Origin: Thermotogae bacterium
GTDB lineage: Bacteria > Thermotogota > Thermotogae > B3-G13
Assembly: GCA_015486095.1 (NCBI GenBank)
Contig: WFSK01000111.1
Location: forward strand, 1-6,754
Length of the DNA stretch: 6,754 nt
Reading direction: 5' to 3'
The notes beneath the pieces are model-generated. The model did no database searches. It had not been told where the DNA came from and worked only from the letters and a program-made list of their open reading frames with translations. The translations under genes and the position numbers were made by a program. Positions 1-5,887 of this stretch are shown here, piece by piece (positions within the stretch are counted from its first letter, which is position 1; each line of letters starts with the position of its first letter).

Positions 1-5
1 AGTCT

Positions 6-10
6 GGTGA
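6..10 (+). promoter_or_regulatory. Shine-Dalgarno site for dnaJ (GGTGA)
   Basis: GGTGA lies 5 nt before the ATG at position 16, a normal Shine-Dalgarno distance. The in-frame GTG at position 7 falls inside this motif and has only six bases of visible upstream sequence. The ATG at 16 is therefore the better start. Confidence 0.55.
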
Positions 11-15
11 ATCAA

Positions 16-1152
16 ATGGGCAATAAGGATTATTATGAGGTATTGGGTGTCGATCGCAACGCTTCTCAAGAAGAGATAAAGAAGGCATATAGGGAGCTGG
101 CAAAGAAATACCACCCCGATCTGAATCCGAATAATCGGAGAGAAGCAGAAGAGAAGTTTAAAGAGATCACAGAAGCCTATGAAGTATTGAGTGACCCACA
201 GAAGCGTGCTCAGTATGATAGATTTGGCAAGGTAGGGAATATTCCGCCTACCGATTTCGGTGAGGAGGACTTCGGCAGAATAGAAGACCTATTTGGGGAT
301 TTCGGTGATATCTTCGATACCTTTTTTGGTCGAACGAGAACGACGACAAAAGCCTCAGTGCGTCCGCAAAATGGAGAAGATCTTGTATACGAACTCAGCA
401 TCTCTTTTGAGGACGCTGCATTTGGAGCTGAAAAAGTAGTTGAAATCACCCATAAAGAAGTATGTCCAGATTGCCATGGTACGGGAGCAAAAAATGGCAC
501 GGCATTTAAGACTTGTCCTCGCTGTAACGGGACTGGTATGGTTGTCGAGGAAAAGAGAACTTTTTTTGGTTACTTCAGGAATACTACAGTTTGTCCCCTC
601 TGTGGAGGAGCAGGAAAGATCATAGAGGAACCCTGTCATACTTGTAGGGGCACCGGTATATTGAACAGGAAGAAGAAGATAAAAGTCAGAATCCCAGCTG
701 GGATAGAAGATGGAATGCGACTCAGGGTTCCAGGTGAAGGAAATGCTGGTAGAAACGGGGGTAGAAACGGAGATCTCTATATAATCATCCACGTTAAAGA
801 ACATCCCTACTTTCAAAGACGAGGTAATGATATTTATCTTAGGAAGGGTATAAACTTCGTACAGGCGATCTTAGGGGCAGAGATCCCAGTTGAAACACTT
901 TACGGGACTGTGAAATTGAAGATCCCTCCAGGCACTCAAAATGGAGAGACATTTAGATTGAGAAACAAGGGAATAAAGAACGATAGAACTGGTAGGGTTG
1001 GGGATCAATATGTTAAGTTGGATATTCAGATACCGAAGAGGGTAACCCCTGCTGAACGTGAATTACTGGAAAGATATGCCAAGGAAGCGGGAATAAGTGT
1101 GAATTCTCATTCCAATGGTATTTTCAATAGGATGAAAGGTAGATTTTCTTAG
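16..1152 (+). CDS. dnaJ: Molecular chaperone DnaJ (Hsp40)
   Basis: Cytoplasmic co-chaperone that stimulates the DnaK ATPase and delivers unfolded clients to it. Numbered from the ATG at 16 (378 aa, usual for type I DnaJ), the J domain covers about residues 3-70 with the HPD motif at 33-35. A short, only modestly glycine-rich Gly/Phe linker follows, including DFGEEDFGRIEDLFGDFG. The zinc region contains four CxxCxGxG repeats starting near residues 150 (CPDCHGTG), 167 (CPRCNGTG), 193 (CPLCGGAG) and 207 (CHTCRGTG). The two C-terminal substrate-binding beta domains run to about residue 355. All key residues are present. An alternative GTG start at 7 would add three residues (MNQ) but overlaps the ribosome-binding site. 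Upstream genes are outside the window, so linkage to grpE or hrcA cannot be judged. Its stop overlaps the convergent lipoprotein gene by 4 nt, and no convincing terminator hairpin follows it. Confidence 0.97.
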   Translation: MGNKDYYEVLGVDRNASQEEIKKAYRELAKKYHPDLNPNNRREAEEKFKEITEAYEVLSDPQKRAQYDRFGKVGNIPPTDFGEEDFGRIEDLFGDFGDIFDTFFGRTRTTTKASVRPQNGEDLVYELSISFEDAAFGAEKVVEITHKEVCPDCHGTGAKNGTAFKTCPRCNGTGMVVEEKRTFFGYFRNTTVCPLCGGAGKIIEEPCHTCRGTGILNRKKKIKVRIPAGIEDGMRLRVPGEGNAGRNGGRNGDLYIIIHVKEHPYFQRRGNDIYLRKGINFVQAILGAEIPVETLYGTVKLKIPPGTQNGETFRLRNKGIKNDRTGRVGDQYVKLDIQIPKRVTPAERELLERYAKEAGISVNSHSNGIFNRMKGRFS

Positions 1153-3416
1153 TGTAAAATATCTTCTTCGTTATTGGAAAAATGGAGTTCATTCTTTTCT
1201 TTTAACAGATCAGGGATATCATCGGTATCGATAGCTATTGTGTTGTTCACCAATCTTACGTTTTTCAAAGAATTATAGCTATTTCTCAACAATATACCTG
1301 TTTTGGATTTCACTATATTTACCCCGTTGAGCATTAGGTTTGAATCGAATATGGATAAGGCAGTAATAAAGGAAGAAATAGTTGTATTTGCTGATAGTGA
1401 GACTGAGGAATCTCCACTCGCTTTTATTCCAATTGTACCACCACTCAACTGGATATTTCTTACTTGTACCTTAGAGGTATTCTTTATCGAGATGCCATTT
1501 TCATTTATCTGAATTCTTCCATTTGTGATAGAAAGGGATGAAAGTTCGGAAACATCTGCAAAATTCTTCACATTTTTGATATCTACATCTGTTATTTCAA
1601 CTTTACTCAATTCTTTCACCTCTATTCCTTCATTCGTACCTTTGATCTTTAAACCTTCTATCCTCAAATTGGATCGGGAGACGATCATTCCCAACGATGG
1701 AGCAGAAGAGATCTCCATATCCTCTATATTTACATCTTGACAATTGGAGATATGTAGACTACTTCCATTCATGCACATAGAATTTATAGAAACCTTCTTA
1801 TCTTCATTCATTTCGATATAGCCGTTGGAGATCTGTACGTTGTCCAGGATACATTTACTATCGTTCATACGCAAACCGATCGAAGATAATTTAACGTTCT
1901 TGAACCACAAGGCGGAATCGTTCTCTCCGCATATTTCAGGAGAAGATGCTTTGCCTTCGATCTCGACCACATCCGAACTTCCCAATGAGCCTATTTTGAG
2001 TATTCCTCCATTCAATATTATTCTTGCCCCTTTTTCAAATATGATATGAACCCCTGGGTCTATTTGAAGGAACTGTCCTTCTTTGAGTCTTATCACTCCT
2101 TTCATTCGGTAAGGAAGAGTTGTATCCGATAACTCTGCGTTCTCATTTATTCCCTCGATTTCGTGTTCTCGTATTTGTTCTAACTTGCCACCAAACATGA
2201 GGGAAGGTGAAGACATTATGCCTTCATTGCCAGCTTTATCTACACCTGCGATCGCGAATTGATAAACTTCTCCATCGCCAATACCTGGGACCTTGAAATG
2301 CGTAGATTTTATAGGAGATACATTGAATTTTTGCCATTCTTTTTCCCCTATGATCTTGCCATACACGTTGTATCCTTCCAATCCTGAATCCGTATCTTTT
2401 GCTTCATCCCACTTCAACACCACGTCTTCATTATCCACATCATAAGTAGCTGATAGATTTTTAACGGTTGTGGGTTTCTTAGTGTCTATCATAAATGAGT
2501 ATTCATAATGTGGAGAAGTATTCCCTGAAGAGTCTCTTAACCAGATCTCTACAGTATGTTTGCCGTTATGGAGGTTTTGAAAAGACAAACGTTTTAAAAG
2601 TGTGGAGTACTCACTACCACTATCCAATCTGTAGAATACCTCGATATTTTTATCTCTATCTATGTTATCCATGATACCAAGCACTACATCTACGTTAGTT
2701 TTATTTGCGAATTTAGGGAACCTTGCGTATAAAATACGGGGGGGAGAGACATCTATAAGATTTTCCTCTATTGGCTTGGAAAATGCACTTTCATTCCCAA
2801 CATCGTCAACGGCTGATACCTTATAAACGAATATATGATTTGTACTCGGCAGGTCCTCGAAATGGGTATCCGATGTGATCCCTATGCATTCGAATTTCTC
2901 GTTATCAATGGATCTATAAACCTTGTAATGTGCTAAATCTTCATCTGATACTGCTTCCCATTTCATATTTATACGTCCTTCATTTCTATCATAAGAGACC
3001 ATGAACCCCTCAGGAGTAGAGGGAGGGGTAAGATCGATGGTAAAGTCATAACTCAGAGGTTTAGAGATGTTACCTTTCGTATCTTTTGCCGATATTTCAA
3101 AGCGATATTTGCCTCCCGAAGGGAAATGATAGGATACCGATGTTGCAGAAGAATTTGTGGCAGAATATATACATTCTTTGTTTCTCTCTTTCACAGCGGA
3201 AACGGAGAAATAGTATCTGATTTCGGTGGCAGGGGTAGTATCGTCTTCACCTTTCCATTCGAAGACGACGGTTGAGGTACCCGTTTTAGAAGGAGGAGTT
3301 GAAAGCAAAGATACAGTGGGTGGATTAACATCAACTCTTCCCTTTTCACAAGAGATAAGGGATAAAAAGATAATCGTTATTACTAACGATATCATAATGA
3401 TCTTTATACTTTTCAC
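1149..3416 (-). CDS. Large lipoprotein with fibronectin-III-like domains and a C-terminal beta-helix region
   Basis: 755-aa predicted envelope protein. Residues 1-22 form a lipoprotein signal peptide: two Lys, a hydrophobic stretch, then lipobox LISC with the lipid-modified Cys at 23. About residues 30-132 look like a beta-sandwich (NPPTVSL start, FEWKGEDD, ending in DLTPPSTP). About 133-222 is a fibronectin type III domain (INMKWEAVSDEDLAHYKVYR, YKVSAVDDVGNES). About 224-312 is another sandwich. About 314-408 is a second clear Fn3 domain (VVLKWDEAKD, YNVYGK, FAIAGVDKAGNEG). From about 410 to the end, short repeating strands rich in Ile, Val, Asn, Ser and Gly (VEITDVDIKNV, SLSITNGRIQI, VQVRNIQLSGG) suggest a right-handed parallel beta-helix. 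No catalytic residues can be assigned, so adhesion or carbohydrate binding is only a guess. The GTG start gives the best signal peptide but has no good Shine-Dalgarno; Met8 is an alternative. It is convergent with dnaJ and divergent from the ABC-F operon. Confidence 0.9.
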   Translation of the reverse strand: MKSIKIIMISLVITIIFLSLISCEKGRVDVNPPTVSLLSTPPSKTGTSTVVFEWKGEDDTTPATEIRYYFSVSAVKERNKECIYSATNSSATSVSYHFPSGGKYRFEISAKDTKGNISKPLSYDFTIDLTPPSTPEGFMVSYDRNEGRINMKWEAVSDEDLAHYKVYRSIDNEKFECIGITSDTHFEDLPSTNHIFVYKVSAVDDVGNESAFSKPIEENLIDVSPPRILYARFPKFANKTNVDVVLGIMDNIDRDKNIEVFYRLDSGSEYSTLLKRLSFQNLHNGKHTVEIWLRDSSGNTSPHYEYSFMIDTKKPTTVKNLSATYDVDNEDVVLKWDEAKDTDSGLEGYNVYGKIIGEKEWQKFNVSPIKSTHFKVPGIGDGEVYQFAIAGVDKAGNEGIMSSPSLMFGGKLEQIREHEIEGINENAELSDTTLPYRMKGVIRLKEGQFLQIDPGVHIIFEKGARIILNGGILKIGSLGSSDVVEIEGKASSPEICGENDSALWFKNVKLSSIGLRMNDSKCILDNVQISNGYIEMNEDKKVSINSMCMNGSSLHISNCQDVNIEDMEISSAPSLGMIVSRSNLRIEGLKIKGTNEGIEVKELSKVEITDVDIKNVKNFADVSELSSLSITNGRIQINENGISIKNTSKVQVRNIQLSGGTIGIKASGDSSVSLSANTTISSFITALSIFDSNLMLNGVNIVKSKTGILLRNSYNSLKNVRLVNNTIAIDTDDIPDLLKEKNELHFSNNEEDILH

Positions 3417-3423
3417 ATCTCAT

Positions 3424-3452
3424 ATAATACCATTTTTCTTTAGGATCTTCAA
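3424..3452 (-). promoter_or_regulatory. Candidate sigma-70 promoter for the lipoprotein gene
   Basis: Read on the minus strand, TTGAAG (3447-3452) and TATTAT (3424-3429) are separated by exactly 17 nt. Each hexamer is close to the sigma-70 consensus. Transcription would start near 3417, immediately before the GTG codon at 3416, so the transcript would be almost leaderless. Supported by sequence resemblance only. Confidence 0.5.
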
Positions 3453-3516
3453 AACTCATAGCGGCTCTATGTCAAACTGTGTTGATGAAAATCTAAGCAA
3501 TTCGGTAGAAGGGATA

Positions 3517-3556
3517 TCTCGATGTGCATCGTTAATGTGAACGAACACGTTGCTCG
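3517..3556 (+). repeat. 40-nt direct repeat, copy 1 (left arm of unit A)
   Basis: This segment matches 3723-3762 at 36 of 40 positions. The first 22 positions are identical, starting TCTCGATGTGCATCG, and so are the last ten (ACGTTGCTCG). All four differences fall in the segment between. It contains a small palindrome, CGATG-TG-CATCG, close to the unit's outer end. Confidence 0.9.
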
Positions 3557-3580
3557 CTTTCGTCGGTAGCATATTGGTCA

Positions 3581-3611
3581 GCATCGAGCATTCTTCCTTG
3601 AATGCCGATGC
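3581..3611. repeat. Internal hairpin of unit A
   Basis: GCATCG (3581-3586), a single bulged A, and GCATTC (3588-3593) pair perfectly with GAATGC (3600-3605) and CGATGC (3606-3611) around a 6-nt loop. A second small hairpin follows (AAACA 3617-3621 with TGTTT 3625-3629). The tip of unit A is thus a branched structure rather than a simple loop. Confidence 0.75.
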
Positions 3612-3722
3612 ACTCAAAACATCCTGTTTCTCGCCAATATGCTACCTTCCTCCAGCTTCGCAACCGTTCACAATACTTGCACGTCGAGATATGCCTCCTA
3701 CCTCATGGAGTTTGTTGTGGTG

Positions 3723-3762
3723 TCTCGATGTGCATCGTTAATGTAAGTGAAGACGTTGCTCG
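3723..3762 (+). repeat. 40-nt direct repeat, copy 2 (left arm of unit B)
   Basis: This is the second copy of the segment at 3517-3556, in the same orientation and 206 nt further on. The shared ACGTTGCTCG at its end has a paired role in unit A but no obvious partner in unit B. Its conservation therefore reflects common descent or a function other than that stem. Confidence 0.9.
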
Positions 3763-3883
3763 ACTCCACTATTTCTTTTTCAGCGAAACCGCTATCGTTG
3801 TTGAGAGGCTGTTGTAAGCATAGGGTACACTCACATCTGCCTCGAAACAACGATAGATTTACTTCGCATATCGAGATATGCCT
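3723..3883. repeat. Hairpin unit B: second member of the hairpin-element pair
   Basis: The unit shares its 40-nt left arm with unit A and its right-end motif TCGAGATATGCCT with 3684-3696. The outer stem pairs TCTCGATGTGC (3723-3733) with GCATATCGAGA (3866-3876), ten Watson-Crick pairs and one G-T. The inner stem is CTATCGTTGTT (3792-3802) with AACAACGATAG (3846-3856), perfect over 11 bp. A GA/GA internal loop (3803-3804, 3844-3845) and a further 5-bp stem, GAGGC (3805-3809) with GCCTC (3839-3843), continue the helix. TGTA (3813-3816) can pair with TACA (3826-3829) at the tip. The right end can alternatively fold alone as GCATATC-GA-GATATGC (3866-3881). The interior sequence is unrelated to that of unit A. 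Only about 20 nt separate the units. Confidence 0.8.
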
Positions 3884-3924
3884 TTCGTTTGTAGGTATAA
3901 GCAAAATTCGCGGCAAAGTTAGTA

Positions 3925-3954
3925 TTACGATGAATTTCAAGTGTATGGTACAAT
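3925..3954 (+). promoter_or_regulatory. Candidate promoter for the ABC-F/nicotinamidase operon
   Basis: TACAAT at 3949-3954 is a good -10 hexamer. TTACGA at 3925-3930 is a weak -35 with an 18-nt spacer. Transcription would start near 3961, giving a leader of about 15 nt that just contains the Shine-Dalgarno site. The -10 is reasonably convincing; the -35 is poor. Confidence 0.4.
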
Positions 3955-3966
3955 GTAAAATCGGGT

Positions 3967-3971
3967 GGAGG
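3967..3971 (+). promoter_or_regulatory. Shine-Dalgarno site deciding the ABC-F start (GGAGG)
   Basis: GGAGG lies 5 nt before the ATG at 3977 and 2 nt before the ATG at 3974. The longer reading frame from the GTG at 3965 begins inside the site itself, so that GTG is unlikely to be used. The ATG at 3977 has the best spacing. Confidence 0.75.
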
Positions 3972-3976
3972 AGATG

Positions 3977-5887
3977 ATGTTATTCAGAATAGAGAATGCG
4001 AATGTGAGTATAGGTGCAAACGATATCCTTAAGAATGTTTCTTTTCAAATAAATAAGGGAGATAAGATAGGGTTGATAGGCTCAAATGGTGCTGGTAAGA
4101 CTACTCTCTTGAATGTAATAGCCCGGATTCTACCTACTGCAGATGGAGAAACGGAATGGGTAAAGGGAATAAAGATAGGTTATCAGCATCAAATTTCAGA
4201 TCTATCTCCGAATAATACCCTTTTTGAAGAGTATAAAATGGTCTTTCAAGATATTATCTCTATAAAAAACGAGATAAGAGATCTCGAAGAGAAGATATCA
4301 AAAGGAAATGCTTCGAAACATGATTTAGAGCATCATGAACACCTTTTGAAGGAGATCGATACATTAAAGGGATATGATTATGAATATGTAATAAAGAAGA
4401 CTCTTATGGGTTTAGGATTTCCCAAAGAAAAATGGGGACAAAGGATATCGACACTGAGTGGGGGCGAGATGAGTAAGGCAAAGCTGGGTAAATTGCTCCT
4501 TCGAGATTACGATCTCCTTCTCTTAGATGAACCCAACAATCATCTCGATTTAAGTGGCATAGAATTCCTGGAAAGCTATCTCTTGAACTACGGAGGGGCG
4601 ATAGTTGTTGTTTCTCATGATAAATATTTCTTAAAGAACATATGTAATCGCATATTCGAGATACTCAACGGGTCTGTTTTCGTTTACAACACTGACTATA
4701 TGGATTACGTGAGAAAGAAGGAATTAAAACTTAAAACCGTGAGAAAAGAGTACAACGATAAACAAAAGGAGATAAAACGTGTAACGAAGATGATCGAGCG
4801 TTATAGAGCGCTTGGATACAGCCAGGAAAAGTTCGCCAAGCAAGCCAGGAGTAAAGAGCATTATCTAAAGAGGTTAAAAGAGGATCTTCCAGACGTTCCT
4901 GTTGAAGATAAGACTCTTGAGCGATTCAAAATACACATCCCATCATCGGATAGAACTGGTTATTACATACTGAAAGTAGAGCAACTCGGCAAAAAATTCG
5001 ATGAGCACTGGATATTCGATAACGTATCTTTCGTCGTAAAGCGAGAGGAAAAGGTGGGTATAATAGGGAAGAATGGGGTCGGTAAAACGACTCTCTTAAA
5101 GATCTTAGTTGGATTAGAGAAACCGACTAAAGGTAGAATAGAGATCGGCTATAATGTTCGTTTTGGTTATTACGATCAAAAGCATGCCATAGTAAACGAT
5201 GAAAATACCATAATAGATGAGATATGGCAATCTATGAAGATGTCACCAGAGCACGAGGTCAGAAGGTATTTGGGTAGGTTTATGTTCTACGGAGATGATA
5301 TATTCAAAAAGATAGGAGTTATTAGTGGAGGAGAAAAGGCTCGTGTATCGTTGGCTAAGATGATCCTTCAAGATTTCAATTGCCTCGTCTTAGATGAACC
5401 GACAAATCATCTCGATATGAGTTCAAGAGAAGTTTTAGAATCCATTTTGAAGGAATATAAAGGAACTGTGCTACTGGTTTCTCATGACAGATATCTCTTG
5501 GATCGAGTAGTGAGTAGGATAATCCTCCTTCTGCCGTTTGGTGTTCGGATCTTCGAGGGGAATTATTCCTCGAATTGGAAGGACATCATGCAACATATCT
5601 CTTCGAAAGATAAGATTCGCGAGATCAAGGAAGGTAGGAAGGATTATGATATACTCAAGGAGAGGCGCAGAAGGCGGGAGCGTATAGAAAGAAGATTGAT
5701 GGAATTATCTAAGAGAAGTGAATGGATAGAGAAAAGATTAGAGGAGATAATGTGCGAACTCGAATCTCCATCTTTACAAAGTGATTATGTCAAACTGAAC
5801 GAATTACTCTTCGAGAAGAAGAAACTCGAAGAAGAATATTTGGAGAAAGCAGAGGAAATAGAGAGACTGAAAGGAGGGAAAATATGA
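3977..5887 (+). CDS. ABC-F family ATP-binding protein (duplicated ATPase, Uup/YdiF-like)
   Basis: Soluble protein of 636 aa with two ABC ATPase domains and no membrane segments, as in ABC-F proteins, which bind the ribosomal E site and act on stalled or antibiotic-bound ribosomes. Domain 1 has Walker A GSNGAGKTT (about 35-43), signature LSGGE (160-164), Walker B plus D-loop LDEPNNHLD (183-191, catalytic Glu185) and the switch VVSHD. A charged helical linker (about 240-315, containing RYRALGYSQEKFAKQARSKE) corresponds to the tRNA-contacting P-site motif. Domain 2 has GKNGVGKTT (364-372), ISGGE (449-453), LDEPTNHLD (472-480) and LVSHD. About residues 540-636 are strongly charged and probably coiled coil, as in the Uup and YdiF branches; the length exceeds EttA. 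Domain 1 reads EPNNHLD where EPTNHLD is usual. It is the first gene of an operon and overlaps the next gene by ATGA. The exact ABC-F subgroup and any antibiotic-resistance role cannot be assigned. Confidence 0.93.
   Translation: MLFRIENANVSIGANDILKNVSFQINKGDKIGLIGSNGAGKTTLLNVIARILPTADGETEWVKGIKIGYQHQISDLSPNNTLFEEYKMVFQDIISIKNEIRDLEEKISKGNASKHDLEHHEHLLKEIDTLKGYDYEYVIKKTLMGLGFPKEKWGQRISTLSGGEMSKAKLGKLLLRDYDLLLLDEPNNHLDLSGIEFLESYLLNYGGAIVVVSHDKYFLKNICNRIFEILNGSVFVYNTDYMDYVRKKELKLKTVRKEYNDKQKEIKRVTKMIERYRALGYSQEKFAKQARSKEHYLKRLKEDLPDVPVEDKTLERFKIHIPSSDRTGYYILKVEQLGKKFDEHWIFDNVSFVVKREEKVGIIGKNGVGKTTLLKILVGLEKPTKGRIEIGYNVRFGYYDQKHAIVNDENTIIDEIWQSMKMSPEHEVRRYLGRFMFYGDDIFKKIGVISGGEKARVSLAKMILQDFNCLVLDEPTNHLDMSSREVLESILKEYKGTVLLVSHDRYLLDRVVSRIILLLPFGVRIFEGNYSSNWKDIMQHISSKDKIREIKEGRKDYDILKERRRRRERIERRLMELSKRSEWIEKRLEEIMCELESPSLQSDYVKLNELLFEKKKLEEEYLEKAEEIERLKGGKI
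5873..5878 (+). promoter_or_regulatory. Shine-Dalgarno site for the nicotinamidase gene (GGAGGG)
   Basis: GGAGGG lies 5 nt before the ATG at 5884, within the last codons of the ABC-F gene. Together with the 4-nt ATGA overlap it supports this start and translational coupling of the two genes. Confidence 0.75.

Larger units (their letters stand above)
3504..3702. repeat. Hairpin unit A: long imperfect inverted repeat with branched interior
   Basis: The two arms, 3504-3577 and 3634-3702, are imperfectly complementary along most of their length. The outer stem pairs 3504-3528 with 3678-3702 (22 of 25 Watson-Crick plus one G-T pair). Next, TGTGAACG (3536-3543) plus GTTGC (3549-3553) pair with the contiguous GCAAC-CGTTCACA at 3660-3672, leaving a 5-nt bulge on the left. 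The inner stem GGTAGCATATTGG (3565-3577) pairs perfectly with CCAATATGCTACC (3634-3646). The 56-nt interior folds into two further hairpins. GC content over 3541-3720 is about 49%. I see no credible coding frame and no obvious target-site duplication. It could be a non-autonomous mobile element, a folded recombination site or a structured RNA; the sequence does not decide between them. Confidence 0.85.

Noticed and set aside
210..816. Open frames on the opposite strand and in a second plus frame inside dnaJ.
   Set aside because: They are shadows of a dnaJ frame that contains all expected motifs.
3470..3475. TTGACA on the minus strand as the -35 box of the lipoprotein gene.
   Set aside because: It is a perfect hexamer, but the position 17 nt downstream reads TTGAAG, which is not a -10 box. 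TTGAAG itself pairs well with TATTAT as a promoter.
3565..3646. tRNA-like cloverleaf in unit A.
   Set aside because: The closing stem is 13 bp, only two internal hairpins are present, and no T-loop consensus or CCA-adjacent acceptor is visible.
3504..3883. Integron attC sites.
   Set aside because: The layout is similar (conserved ends, variable folded centre), but I find no RYYYAAC/GTTRRRY core pair at the ends, no integrase and no gene cassette between the units.
3504..3883. CRISPR array.
   Set aside because: There are only two direct repeats, 206 nt apart, with structured rather than spacer-like DNA between them and no cas genes.
3965..3976. GTG at 3965 as the ABC-F start codon.
   Set aside because: It lies within the purine-rich Shine-Dalgarno sequence and would add four residues that the family does not need. 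The ATG at 3977 is correctly spaced.
3550..3977. Several short reading frames on both strands across the intergenic region (63-80 codons).
   Set aside because: They overlap each other in several frames, lack ribosome-binding sites and cross the hairpin arms. Their translations look like non-protein sequence. The region is better explained by inverted repeats.
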